A stretch of 64,000 nt of DNA from positions 89,927,390 to 89,991,389 of the forward strand of contig CM063508.1 in the NCBI GenBank assembly GCA_032207245.1, read 5' to 3'. Every line of letters begins with the position of its first letter. Position 1 is the stretch's first letter. A program made the translations under genes and the position numbers. Below are positions 27,401 to 39,424 of this stretch, in pieces. The notes below the pieces were generated by a model. That model was not told where the DNA came from, ran no database searches, and saw only the letters and a program-made list of their open reading frames with translations. This stretch comes from Pardosa pseudoannulata. Its lineage: Eukaryota; Arthropoda; Arachnida; Araneae; Lycosidae.

Positions 27401-28763
27401 TTAAGAAGTACATCTTTTAAATCAGTGTTTCTTGAATTATAAGCTTAAGCAGACCCCATAACTTTATATGTATAAACATTTTTTTTTTTTTAAGTGAAAT
27501 TAATATTTGAAATTATATTCCTTTTTCTTATATACTGAATAGGAAAATCTACCTTTTCATCTTCTCTAATTTAACCTCCATTATATATACATAAGCTTTT
27601 ATTATTGTATTATATGCACATGAGTATCTAACATTTGTACATATTAGTTTTGGCTAAACTTATTTTTCTTAATATTAAAAAAAAATAAAAGTACATTTAA
27701 TTAGAATTAAGAAACACTGTTTTAAATAGGAATATATTTGTGTTAGTTTCTTAGATTGATAGACATAATATATATTTTAAATAATTTGTCACAATTACAG
27801 TAATTTCTGTATTTTAATGTTGTTACAATTTTGATTTTATGATTGTGATTTTATCAGTGCCATATTACTTTGTTATCGGAAAGTTCAATTTATATATTAA
27901 GCAAAGAAAGTAAATTTTCAGGTTTAAAGAAAATATATGCTTCTATTGTACAAAATGTCTTTCATTACTGCAGTAAAAATGGCCATTGTTTGTGAAAATA
28001 TTCAGATATTATTTATGCCCCTTTTTTTGGCTGAAATGTCTTAAATGATAATAAAATTATAAAATAACTGATGTTTTTATGTAATTCTTAAACATAATTG
28101 TTATGTCCAATTTAATTAGTACCTTAAGTACATTCATTTTATGTGTTCTAATCAACTCCTTAATTTCAATATAGGTATTTATTTTGATATCTACTACCAT
28201 GTAAACTATCAGTAGCTTTATTTTAAATACAGAACAATTACCTCTTATCAAACAAAATTGTAAATTACTACTAAAATGTCTCACAAGTGTTGAACTCAAT
28301 TTAAAATAAATTATTTCCATATGTTTTGAATTATAAACATACACACAAATGTATTGTGTGTCAGGTTTTAAAACAAATGTTTGAATAGCATGACATAAAA
28401 TAAATGTTAATTATTACATATTGGTTCTGATTCTACATCAATAATGATAAAAGCATTTCAAAAAGTGAAAATTTTTAATTTAATAATGTTAAAAATTTAC
28501 TTATAAACTTTATACAAATACTTATTTCTGATGTATAACATGAGTATTTGAAAAATTTACCACAAATAAAATGTTTAGCAAGTAACTTATTCTGATAAAT
28601 TCTCTGTTTACCTATAAAAAACAAAAAATACATGTTTTGAGACTAAAAATGCATTAAAAAATTAATCAAAGTTATAGGCTATTTATACTTGTTTAAAAAA
28701 AATGATATGAGTAATGAATGATTATCAAATGTTTTAACAAAAATGCTTGTACAAATCAATTCT

Positions 28764-31700
28764 TCATTCTGATGAAAAGAATTTTGCATATACAGAACCA
28801 AATTTTTCAATATTTGCAAACAAAATGAATCTTAGGCGATTAGTATATTTCTTATCACAACATTGTTTCTGGCTATCAGCAGAAAAATCTCTCCATACCC
28901 TATTTGTATTATTTTTGGGGTAAAATAGAGCAGGACTTGGAACATTGTCTCTCATATACTGCCATATATCTGACAATAAGATAAAGGCTTCATATGGTGT
29001 TACTAGAGGTAAAACTTCATCAATGTACGATAGTGGAGGTGGAAGTAACTGGCCCATTGCCATGATGTTAATGAGACGTTGGCTTGTTTCAAGTTCTTTA
29101 GGAGAATTAGTAGTAGCTTTTTCTTGACTGCTACACCAAAATGATAACAATACAGCCATAACAGCTCTCAATAATACACTACAATAACAAAGTGAGGGAT
29201 GTACTGTAGCTACTAATGAGAGAAGATCCCAAAGTAAACTGTGATCGTCGAACATTCTTCTTATATGTAAATCTCTTTCTACTGTGACCTAAAAAGAAAT
29301 AAATATATACATGATCAATTTCATATAGTTTATTCTGTGAAACTGGTAATTATATAGAATCACTAGAATAGTCTACAAGATAATCACTCATGTGGTAACT
29401 TAATAAGATTTGATTTGTTATGAGCACAATATTTGGCAAACTGAAACCCACTAATGAAAGCATATTCCAAATAATTGCAAACATCCAAGTTTATGCTGAA
29501 ATACAAATTTCAGGACTGTGTAGCGATACTGCATACTATTTGCACAAGTCTGTACATCCAGAACTGGATTAGTTTGGGTTTTATTTAAAAAAAAAAAAAA
29601 ATTGTTTCACTTTGTCTTTATCAGAGAATGGTTAAATTATTCAAAAATATTGTTGAATTTTACTTTATTGGGAACTAGTATGGAGTTATGAGGACTATAA
29701 GGTTTAAAAAGTAAGAATAATGAGTTTTCCAACATCAATAGTGAAAGAAAAGTGGATTTTTTAACATAAAAGTGAGGAGAGTTTAATATCATAAAAGATA
29801 ATGGTTTTTATTTTTTACCTAAATTAATTTTTTGTCACATAAAAAAGAGTATTTTTTGAAAAATTAAACTGTTAGCAATAAATTAGAAAAACTAATAAAA
29901 ACTTGTAAATGATTTAATTTTAATGAAAAATAAGTAAAAACACACAAATAAAACATTTCTTAAATGTATTTTTAAGGGTGTATTGAAACTAAGAATGGTA
30001 GTAGAAGATTGTGAAAAATCATGAGTAGACTAATGCCTGTTCATCTTCCTCAGCCCTCTTTGATTTCTTGATGTCACAAATATTGGCAAGAAAATAGCAT
30101 GAAAGTTTTTTTTTTCTCCAAATTAACAAAAATTGGGCAAAATACTGAAATCTGTAATTTAATTTCTAGGGAAAAAACACCTTAAAATTTTAAAAATAGT
30201 GAAAATAGTTAGCACGATCAAGAAATAGTGAGTTCTTTAAAAAAAAAAAAAAAAAAAAAAAAGTGACTGTGGCAGCCTTGGAGCCACAAAAAACATTGCT
30301 CCTCTCCCAAGCTAAAATTAATGTTTAAAAAAAAAATTACAAAGCAAATTTCTATTAGTTATAAAAGGAATTTATTCCCACAATACAAGAAAATGGTTTA
30401 CTCAGATTTCAGAAAAGTCTGATATTTACCTATAGTAGAGAGGGAGATCCTTTTTAAAACTCAAATAATATTACAAAAAAAAAAACTTATGTTACTTAGA
30501 CTTATTTAGGATTATGATTAATAAATTTTTAATAATAATGGCTAAATGAGTAGAGTGCTACAGTTCGGTACCTAAGTTAAGGGTTCTAATGTTGCTGATG
30601 GCATGGATGTCCATATCAATTTGGAATCAACTTTTAGTAGTAAGTCCCAGTCTTACTAGCTCTTGTGTAATAAAACAGTGAACCATAATCCAACACTGTT
30701 ACCATTATATAATACTATTAAATTTAATCACATTACAAACATGCATAATGCAACATTATAACATTTAAATTAATCTTAAGTAAATACTTTACCTTTAAAT
30801 AATCTTCATCAGGCCATGGTAAACCATTAAACATGACATCAGGAGAAATTAATTCTACCATGAGAAGTGCTACAATTTTCATTCCAGGAATTAATGACTG
30901 AGTGTTAGAGTTAGGAATATCATCTAAAGGAAATCTCCAAGATGCTTTACAACAAACTTGAATCACATCAATGATTACTTGCTTATTCAAAAGGACTAAA
31001 TCTTTATCAGGATTATCAACTAGAGGAATCTTTCTTAAACCACTACCAATTATGCCTGAATGAAACACAGATGAATGACTCTGAGGCAGAGTAACAGATG
31101 ACATATATTTAACATTTTCATTTAGCAAACTGATGTTTGAAGAAACAGAGTCAGATAAATCATATCTTTTAGAACCAAATAGAGGTGAATACTTTTTGTC
31201 AATTACACCTTCCAATAACATTCGTAATATTGCATGTTGAGATGATGACTGTTGACTTAAATTTGATAACAAACTTTTTACATTATTTATCAGAGTAATT
31301 TTAATAACAAGATCTAAATCCTTACGTTCCAATAAATTGAAAAAGTAACTCACCACAGATGAGCATACTATGAAAAGGGAGCTCATGGGCATTTGTTTTG
31401 GATTTACACAGATTGAAAGCAATTCAACAACAGCATCAGAGTAATCTGTATTCCTGTTATTAATCTGTCCAGCTAAAACCTCTAAATTTGATGACATACC
31501 CTGTGTTATCAAATCATGCCACTGATCTTTTTGGCATAAATGAGTAATATTTTGAATTAATGTCACAGGCTTTTCTTTTCTGTTTGACTTCAGTTCTGCC
31601 ATTTCATAAGATATAGTAGCACATAAGGCATTAGGCTGATGCATCCTAATATCACGAAATATATTACTAATAAATGAGGAAGCTCCTTCTAAATTACTCA

Positions 31701-32416
31701 TTAAGTATCCTAAAATAAACACAGTTGCTGGTTCTTCTCCATGAAAGCAAATCAGTTTCATGAGATTTAATACCCAACTAGCTTTGCTAGTTTCTGGATT
31801 GGCAAGGCAGGCGCTCAAATCAGCAACATGTGATTTTAGATAATGCAGAAGAGGTATTTCTGCTGCTCCACCATATGCACGTCTTTGTATTTCAAGTAAT
31901 ACAGAATCTAATATTAAACCAGCTACATCCCTAATCTGTAAAAATAATTTTAAATGTTTAAATTACATTGATATATTAGAACAACAACAACAAATTACAA
32001 TCTAATTGTATAACAATGATAAAATATAAAGGCAATTTTGTATCAAAATATAAAGAAATTAAATTTTCTGGAATTAAAATTTATACACAGAGCTTAGATT
32101 TATTAAAGTTTTGTGTATAAATTTGATCAAATAAGTTTTATACTGTGGTAGTTTAAAATTTCCAAAATTGCAAAATTAAATTTTTAAAACAGTATGTGTG
32201 TGTGTGCAGATTGAGAAAATAAACATGTGCAAAAGAAAAGGATTTATTTAAAGTCCACTTAAGGCTACTTAAACATTTAAAGTACTTCTATTTGTTGATT
32301 TTACAGTTCTATATATCTTTTTTACCAATTTTACAAAGTTGTTTAAGTAACTAAATTCCAACAAATATACATGTAATTTATAACAGAATTTCATAATAAA
32401 ATATGAAAACAAAGAA

Positions 32417-32463
<47 letters not shown>

Positions 32464-35400
32464 GAATCGGTGGAGACCATTGGGAGAGAGATGACAGATA
32501 GATGGCACTGCTGAGTGCTAGCTAAGGAGGCAGATAGAGAGGGTCCAGAGGTCCGACGCGAAGGTCGACCGTGAGAGATCCTGTTTGATACGACCTGAGA
32601 TAACCCTTTAATTATATTTTATGTGTGTGTAAAGTCAAGTATTGTTCATTCAATGTGATTTGTCTTCAAAAAAGTATCATCATTTACCCCTAGACGCCAT
32701 CCTGCCCTACATAAATATATATATATATATATATAAACTTGCTTTTTATTACCAAATGCTTCAAGGAAAGAAAGAACTAGAATAAGATAGATTAAAAAGT
32801 AACAGAACTAGAACTTAGTGTTTTGAATATCATAGGAATGCTATTTAGCTGCATTTTACATTCAATGGAAGGAATTTTCACGTCAAACCATTAAAGGAAA
32901 ATTTAATAAACACTTATTTACAGTTGAAACTGAATTTTTTTTCCCATTTATATTAAGTTTATAAAAAATACATGCATCATAAATTTTTAAAATGACAAAA
33001 TTCAATTTAAAATTGATTTTAATTAAATTTAAAATTTTAATTAAAATTTAATTATTATTATTATTATTATTATTATTTTTTTTTTTTTTTTTAGAATTAC
33101 TTTAAGTTTCTACTCTGTAAATTATACATATGAAGTTTTAAAAAATAAAACATGTGATGTTTTATAAAGTATTAGCAAATTTTTCATACAATCTCCAGAA
33201 AATGCTTATTTATTTACATTTTTCTATTAACTCTAGGTTAAATTATTAAGTAATCTGTATTCATACAAGCTTTATCGCTTTTTCTAATCTACAAAATGAA
33301 AATTTTATGTTTTTGACAATTATCAAAAATCTGTTTTGGAAATAATGATTAAAATTGTGGAAAACAAGCCAACCTCTGTTTAAAGTATATCCCTGAGCAG
33401 AAGCTTTCAGTTTTCCAGTTATCCTATTCATATATATTGCAATTTTTTTAGCTGTTTCTTTTAATATAATAATTTCTTTGAGATTAATACGAGAGAATCT
33501 TCTTTAATGAATAAGAATATGAAGCGGGAATATACAAGCATAATTTTGATTTGAATTTAATCCTATTGTGTTGAAATTATAAAAAAAATTGTTTAAAGTT
33601 TTCTAACTGAATATTCACTTTTAAATTCTCATATATCAGTTATGAATAAAGAGGAGATACAAGACGACAAAATTTATGACAAAAGAAAATCTTATCAGTA
33701 AACAGAACTCATTAACTTTATGAAATAACCTCCAGACGTTTTATTGAAAATCCAAAAAATGGTCCAGATACATCAATAAATAGATAAGTTTATAAGTAAA
33801 TACAAATTAAACCATTAAATAAATTTTGACAAAAATAATTAAATTAACTATATTTGAGTAATTGCCTATTTCAGTTAAAATTCATAAAATGTAAATTAAA
33901 AGTAAAAAATGCTTTGATTGTTAATAGATTAATATCATAATTTTGATTTTCATAAACAAAAATGTAGGAAAATGCTTTTCTAAAATTTTTTAATTTAATA
34001 AGAATTATATTTCAATTTATCATATGAAGTGAAAATTTTGAATTACTTACCCCTGAATGAATATCAATGGCTGATGGTGGCATAATATCAAGTAAACATC
34101 TAATAACTTGACATCCTCCATCACTACGAAGTAACAGATGCACGACCAAATTCACAAGTCCTTCAGTGCCAGGGATTTTTGCTAACTTCCATTTCTCAAC
34201 TTGATGATGCATCTTATTTAAAATTTCTGGGGTTACTGAAAAAAAAAAAAAAAAAAAAAAATCTTTTAATGGCATGGGTTGTTATATACTGGTTGTTTAA
34301 ATATTTATTCTCAATACATAAGTCTTTAAATAAGCTGAAATGAATAGTTTTAAAATTAATATTGTTAATGTAAAATAGTGCATGCAGTGATTGTTAATGT
34401 AGAAAAGCATGCTATAGCATGCTTTTCTACATTAACAATCACTGCTACATTTGTTCATAAATTTACTAAATATAAGGAATAATGAAAGTTTATAAAGAAA
34501 ATCTAATGTAACAATTTTAAATGACATGTTTTATGAATACAAAGCAGTTTGGCTGGTTGGAATTTAGAGGTGCTAATTCCTGAAAGGACAAACTGTGCCA
34601 AACAAGACGAAAACAAAAATAAAGTAACAGATAAAAAAGCAAAAAAGCATAACAGAAAGGAATTTTGTGGATGAAATAGAAGAAACAAATTAAATGTTAA
34701 AAGTGCATAAAAAGAAAACAAACGGAGATAGTAAAATAGCAAATATATTAAAGACAGATTATTACATAAGAAAATTAAAAAACAAAATTGAGAAATTGAG
34801 AAATTGAATATCAAAAAATTGTTAAATTGAAAATAAAGATTAACATACAAAAAAAAATCACAGAATTCAGATTTCATAATAAAAACCTGTACAGCGAAGA
34901 AAAGGAAACAAGCTTGGATGTAGCATTTCACCAATAATTGTGTCAATAAATTTATAAAAATATTTATATACATTGATCTGACACAACACTATGACAAAAT
35001 GTGTGCAACTGTGTAAGGTGTTTTACAATACGCACACTGTGAAGGAAATACACAATAATTTATACAAACTGGCACACAAACCAGTTTGTATAAATATAGT
35101 AATGTGCATCTGAGATAATAACCATTAATAACTGAATATCCATTTAACATATTTTTCTAAGGTATGTAATATGTTACTTACCAGCTTTTACAAATTCTGA
35201 AGAGATGACATGGGACAGAGTATCTGACATAGCAGCTAAATGTAAAAGAAATGGACCAGCAGCCAGCTGCTCTCTGTTAGCTCCATCAGTAAAGCTATCA
35301 TTGAATAAATTCCGTATAGCCTTACGTGTATCAATGTCATGATGAATCGCTAGATGGCCCAATATCCCTACAACAGATGCAATTTTAGGATTTTTATTTG

Positions 35401-36088
35401 CACTCAACTGAGCTTCATCAGTGATGTCTTGCTGCATAAAGTCTTTCATTCCACAAGCTAGGACTCTGGTAATAACAGTTGTAGGAAAACACGATCCAAT
35501 ATGTGCAACAACCCAATCAAAATGGGGTGAATGTCTTACTGACGTTTCTATTAAAGCATCAATACATGTGTCTGGATTACTACTAACTAAAGTGGAAAGA
35601 CACTGAGTAGTTAAATCTATAAGTGTTCGAGTAGGAGGGCAAGACATCCATAACTGTAAAACTTCTGGTAAACTTGAATGAAGCACTCCTCTTCGATCTG
35701 CATATTTGCTACTTAAATAGCCCAATAAATCAAGAGACCAGGTTGAAATAACTGGAGCCCACGTATTAGGCTCTTTTTCGACATTTTCTGATAATACTTT
35801 GTGTATTTCTTGTACAATTGTATCATTTGTATTTTCCGATGTTCTGTCTTCTATTTCAAGCTTTAAAAAACTGTTTACAGATTCATCAAATAAATTATAT
35901 GCATGTTCCAAAGCTGCATCCCTGGCAGCATCAGTTGACTTTAAAAGAACTATAGCTGCTTGAGCTACTTCAGCATTTCTTACTTTAGCAATTCTTGTGG
36001 CTCCATTTAAAAAAATTTGTAATTGCTGTAAAACAGCTTCTGGTTTGGGAAGAATTTCCGTTTTTTCTGGAGGAGTTTCAGTAATCAT
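28764..36088 (-). CDS. INTS5: Integrator complex subunit 5
   Basis: Scaffold subunit of the nuclear Integrator complex, which cleaves snRNA precursors and attenuates nascent mRNAs; INTS5 works with INTS8 and the PP2A module (established knowledge). Coding exons on the - strand, in order: 36088-35182, 34235-34051, 31935-30793, 29288-28764. Every join is GT-AG and in frame, giving 919 aa against about 1,019 in human. Diagnostic stretches: WAPVISTWSLDLLGYLSSKY, SVRHSPHFDWVVAHIGSCFP, KIASVVGILGHLAIHHDID in exon 1; HSGIIGSGLRKIPLVDN in exon 3; HPSLCYCSVLLRAVMAVLL, GQLLPPPLSY and RVWRDF in exon 4. The protein is helical-repeat in character without catalytic motifs. The start at 36088 is the first Met after an acceptor ending at 36097, so a non-coding 5' exon is implied. 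Exon 3 was extended upstream of its first apparent start because the family match continues to the acceptor. Confidence 0.96.
30539..30685 (+). repeat. Diverged tRNA-derived SINE copy
   Basis: This intronic stretch (INTS5 intron 3) aligns end to end by eye with the better preserved SINE at 41074. Both share the TTCGGTACC core, a GGCATGG after the tRNA-like part, a TAGTAGKMMS-like centre, and the tail block TCTTACTAGCTCTTGTG (here) against TCTTATTAGCCCTCGTG (there). The B-box is eroded. No clear target duplication remains, consistent with an older insertion. Confidence 0.65.
32422..32460. repeat. (CA)n(TA)n microsatellite
   Basis: About 10 bp of CA followed by about 30 bp of TA in INTS5 intron 2, ending exactly where an LTR-like insert begins. 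Confidence 0.85.
32460..32711. mobile_element. Putative short solo LTR (252 bp) inserted in a TA tract
   Basis: A GC-richer block begins TGTAGAATCGG and ends GCCCTACA, so it has TGTAG...CTACA inverted ends. TA repeats lie on both sides (32422-32460 and 32713-32735), so a target duplication cannot be judged. There is no coding potential. A small LTR or a non-autonomous DNA element are both possible. Confidence 0.4.
33049..33092. repeat. (TTA)n run followed by a T tract
   Basis: About nine TTA units followed by about 18 T in INTS5 intron 2. Confidence 0.85.
34384..34445. repeat. Perfect 62-bp palindrome
   Basis: The two 31-bp halves, beginning GCAGTGATTGTTAATGTAG, are exact reverse complements with no spacer. 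It lies in INTS5 intron 1, about 150 bp upstream (in gene sense) of exon 2. No coding or RNA-gene function is evident. Confidence 0.95.
34503..35181. other. INTS5 intron 1, no further feature
   Basis: AT-rich intron. A 156-codon open frame on the - strand (34503-34973) is dominated by Phe, Leu and Ile from T-rich DNA, has no family resemblance and is not counted as a gene. A 20-base inverted pair around 35060-35095 (CACACTG...ACCAGTTTGTATAAAT) is minor. Confidence 0.4.
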
Positions 36089-36596
36089 TTCGATTTCTAC
36101 AAAAAAAAAATAAATAAATAAAAGTTTGTTATCCCGTTATACTAATAAAAACAACTATATTTTGGTATTTACATCCAATTCAAGTCAACTTCTGAAATAC
36201 ATTATATTCCCCAGAAGATCCTATGCAGTAAAGAATACCAATAAATAAATGCTTTACGTTGTACATTTCAGTACAATTTAGAATAAATATATTACAAAAT
36301 AAGTTTATAAATTTTCTCGTTTAAAAGAAAAATCGCCAAATACAACTTCCAAAGATCGCCAATACTAGTATATTGACTGACAAGAGAGCCAAGTAAATAA
36401 TAATAGTTAAATTTAAAATGTATCTTAAATTATTAAAACAGTTAATTTTTTCTTTTGCAAATTATTTTCTGGTTAAGTGATTTACACTACCTATTTTAAT
36501 GCATAATCCGTATTTCTACAGACCGCCACACTTTTATTTTAAAAAGGCAATATACGAAAGATGAATTCTAGAGCCCGGCTTATGGATACAGACCTT

Positions 36597-36650
36597 TGGC
36601 CAATAGACTGTGTGTTCGACGGAACAGTAAAGATTGCTGCCAATAGCACA
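36597..36650 (-). promoter_or_regulatory. Candidate INTS5 promoter element: two CCAAT boxes
   Basis: CCAATAG occurs twice on the + strand, with CCAAT at 36600-36604 and 36640-36644, 40 bp apart. They lie about 500 bp upstream of the INTS5 start codon, in a locally less AT-rich patch. Paired CCAAT boxes in either orientation are typical NF-Y sites in promoters of housekeeping genes. The transcription start and the implied first non-coding exon cannot be placed from sequence alone. Confidence 0.3.
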
Positions 36651-37137
36651 ATAGTAAAATACATCTGAAACACATAACTACGATATAGGGTACGTGCAGG
36701 AGAAATTTGAGAATTATTATTATTCGTGAAACAATTCAGTTTTTTATATTAGAACATTGATGGCGAACTTTTTGGAGGAGTCAAAATCCATCTTAATACA
36801 AGATTATTTTTTTAATATTAGATCATGGCAAGACTTCTATATATAAACCTTAGGTTATGGCCTACTAAAAACTAACTGAATCACCAAGCTATCAGTGGCT
36901 GACTAAAATGCTTTCAAAAAGGGGAGAGAAGAAGAATGCGTGATGAAAATGGCCTCAATAATCTGGAAGCTTAAAATATTTTTACAGAAAATCTCCACAG
37001 TTGGCTCGTTTTGTTGATTTTCACTTTAAAATCCTCTAAAAAGTTTTGCCTTTATATTAAAGTTTATGAATGATTGCCATGAGTCCTACACGTGCAGTGA
37101 TATATCAATTAGGCTACTACCATATTATGGTCGACAC

Positions 37138-37250
37138 ATGTCATTGGTGACTTTGCGTCCGAATGATGTCAGAGAGGGAAACTTTTGGTACCAAACTTCC
37201 ATCTCTGGGGATTTCTGACGTCTTTATGACACAGAAGTCACCAGTGACAT
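37138..37250. repeat. Imperfect 113-bp palindrome centred on TGGTACCA
   Basis: The outer arms ATGTCATTGGTGACTT (37138-37153) and AAGTCACCAGTGACAT (37235-37250) pair with one mismatch. Inner parts (GATGTCAGAG against TTCTGACGTC; AAACTT against AAGTTT) pair partially around TGGTACCA at 37186-37193. It could be a miniature inverted-repeat element; function is unknown. Confidence 0.6.
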
Positions 37251-38295
37251 AACTCGTCTTTATTTTTATGAGATTGTATTAGACTATATTTTTATTTCTG
37301 ACTGTTTGTCTTCTCTATTGAAATAAAATAATTTAGACTATTAAAATTCGAGTGTAAACAAATGTGTACATGTCTAGTATGTATATAGAGCAATTTGTCG
37401 CAACGTCACGAACTACTATAATGCCCTTCCCATTCATTTTCATGTTTACAACAGCTAATAGACAAACAATAAACTGTCCTTCCATTTGAAACTAAAGCTA
37501 GAATTGTCATAAGTTGAGATGTGACCTGCTGCGTGAAATCACTTTATATGCAATATATCAAAATTATTACACCTAAAATATCTATCTGGTATTCTCCTTT
37601 TCACTTCTTATTCTTTCCTATCTTATTTCCCAGCTGTATAATGTCTTATTTAAAGGAATGTTTGCTGACTTAAATTAATTTTACCAGTCTCCTAAAACAA
37701 TACTAGAATTAATGTGGCAAATGTATCTGCATAACGCTGATTAAGCTGTTGGTCTCATGGAAAAAAATCCCCTTGATACCTCGCTGTTGAACGAAATATG
37801 TACCGTAATTTCACACGGAATGTGTTGAAAAAGCAAATTTCTTCAGCAGTGGACTATCTGTTAATTGTTCATAATTACTCAAATCATCAAAATCGGAAGA
37901 AGGGGGGGGGTGGCACGTCGTACGAACGGCCGATGATCAAACGTTAACAAAAGCACGATTCACGAGACGTTAAGAAAACATCCTATTGTATCGCTAAAAA
38001 AACCATAAAAAAAAGTACAACCCATAAAGCAGAACGAATCAGTAGTATCAAGTAGCGCAATTGTGTTCTGGAGTACGGGAAAATATCGATAGTCGCTATT
38101 TACAGCTCCGATTGACAACGCCGAATGAATGGGTTCAAGATCGAAGGTTGACAAGTAGATCGGGACAGCCAATTTTGGTTCTACAGTGTCATAGGAGAAA
38201 TTTGTTCATTGGCGCCATATATTCACTAATGTATGGCGTATGTATACTAAACATATTTAAGTAATCGTGAGCTCGTGTCGATGATTCACCAGGAT

Positions 38296-38391
38296 ACTAA
38301 AAATACAACAGAAATTATAATTTCTGTTGTATTTTTAGTTGTATTCTGTTGTATTCTGTTGTATTGATTAATGCATACATTAATCAATACA
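38296..38391. repeat. Two adjacent perfect palindromes joined by a 10-bp tandem repeat
   Basis: 38296-38339 is a spacer-less 44-bp perfect palindrome (left half begins ACTAAAAATACAACAG). It runs into two to three copies of TTGTATTCTG. A second palindrome follows at 38360-38391, with 14-bp arms (TGTATTGATTAATG) around CATA. The tandem copies resemble the right arm of the first palindrome, suggesting slippage from it. Confidence 0.85.
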
Positions 38392-38532
38392 GATTTTGAT
38401 CACAGATATTGCAGCTCTAATAAATAAGATTTATTTATTTTTATTTGTATGGTCTTTTACTTTTTAAAATCATTAACAATAACTGGTAAAAATATATGGA
38501 ATATCATTTAGTATAGTAATTTAAGCTTATAA

Positions 38533-38662
38533 TTTTCTATCAAAGAATATTCAAGAGGAATTCTTTTTTACTCTTTACTAAGTGAAATAATTATTCAAAA
38601 TTGCTGTATAATTTTGAGGGGAATAGTAAACTTTAAACTTATGAATATTCTTTGATAGAAAA
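38533..38662. repeat. 130-bp element with 21-bp perfect terminal inverted repeats
   Basis: TTTTCTATCAAAGAATATTCA at 38533-38553, save its last base shown here, has its exact reverse complement at 38642-38662. The 88 bp between are AT-rich. Size and structure fit a miniature inverted-repeat element or the ends of a deleted DNA transposon. No target duplication is obvious. Confidence 0.6.
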
Positions 38663-38930
38663 ATGTACGTTTCTAAATTATTCTATTGAATGACATTTTT
38701 TCAGAACAATGTTTTTATCTTTAAAAATCGGGCTGTTTACTGCCCATTATAACAGCTTGAGGTATAACGTTTATAATGGCAAAAATTGATTTTAAAAGCT
38801 TAAAAAAATAGAAAAAGGTAATAAAATTGACAGTTATAAATAAAAATTAATTTTAAAAATTGTCAAAAATATAAAAAAAAAAATTAGAAATGAATATTAG
38901 AATAAAATAATTTTATAAAATATTAATATA

Positions 38931-39003
38931 TAATAATTTAATTAAGATATAATAATTTAATTAAGATATAATAATTTAATTAAGATATAATAATTTAATT
39001 AAA
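38931..39003. repeat. Tandem repeat, 19-bp unit, about 3.8 copies
   Basis: The unit TAATAATTTAATTAAGATA is repeated at 38931, 38950, 38969 and 38988 with essentially no divergence. Confidence 0.95.
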
Positions 39004-39378
39004 ATACAATAAAATATTAGAAATATTAGCACTTCTTGAGCTCATTTCTTGGAAAAAATTAATTTTATAAACTTAAAACGACTTAAACTAACAAAAATTA
39101 AAATAAAAATGTAAAATTCAAGTAACAAAAAATAAAAAGGAAAAAATAGAAAATTAATTTAAAATATTGTCAAAAATGTAAATAAAATAATGCAAAAAGT
39201 GCCCAAGATCCTACAAAATTACTTGGATAGTTTTAGTTAATATATTAGTGAATAGATGGCACCAGTGAACCAAGCAATTTTTTCCTGGTACTGTAGCACT
39301 GAATTTGACTGTGCCGATCCACTCGTGAAGGTTGAGGGTTGAAGGTCATTTCACCATGAGGGTCACTCATAACAGAGT

Positions 39379-39380
<2 letters not shown>

Positions 39381-39424
<44 letters not shown>

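Larger units (their letters stand above)
20254..28763. other. Gene-free interval between convergent RFX and INTS5
   Basis: About 8.5 kb of AT-rich DNA without a credible coding frame, without a mobile-element motif and with few GC-rich blocks. It contains a (TA)n tract at 21402-21446, many ATTTA motifs and TGTANATA-type (Pumilio-like) octamers, for example near 27158 and 27634. The lack of transposon debris compared with the rest of the window would fit a long RFX 3' UTR plus the INTS5 3' UTR, but that is inference. Confidence 0.5.

Noticed and set aside
28057..28344. 95-codon open frame on the - strand after INTS5
   Set aside because: Low-complexity composition (Ile, Lys, Tyr), no splice or family support; likely INTS5 3' UTR or intergenic.
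32269..32508. 79-codon open frame on the - strand
   Set aside because: Runs through a (TA)n tract (alternating Tyr-Ile) and part of an LTR-like insert; not a gene.
34503..34973. 156-codon open frame on the - strand
   Set aside because: Dominated by Phe, Leu and Ile from T-rich intron DNA, no recognisable domain, inside INTS5 intron 1.
37960..38264. Overlapping 67-70 codon frames on both strands near 38 kb
   Set aside because: The patch is less AT-rich and has CpGs, but the two frames overlap antisense, match no family and lack splice context.
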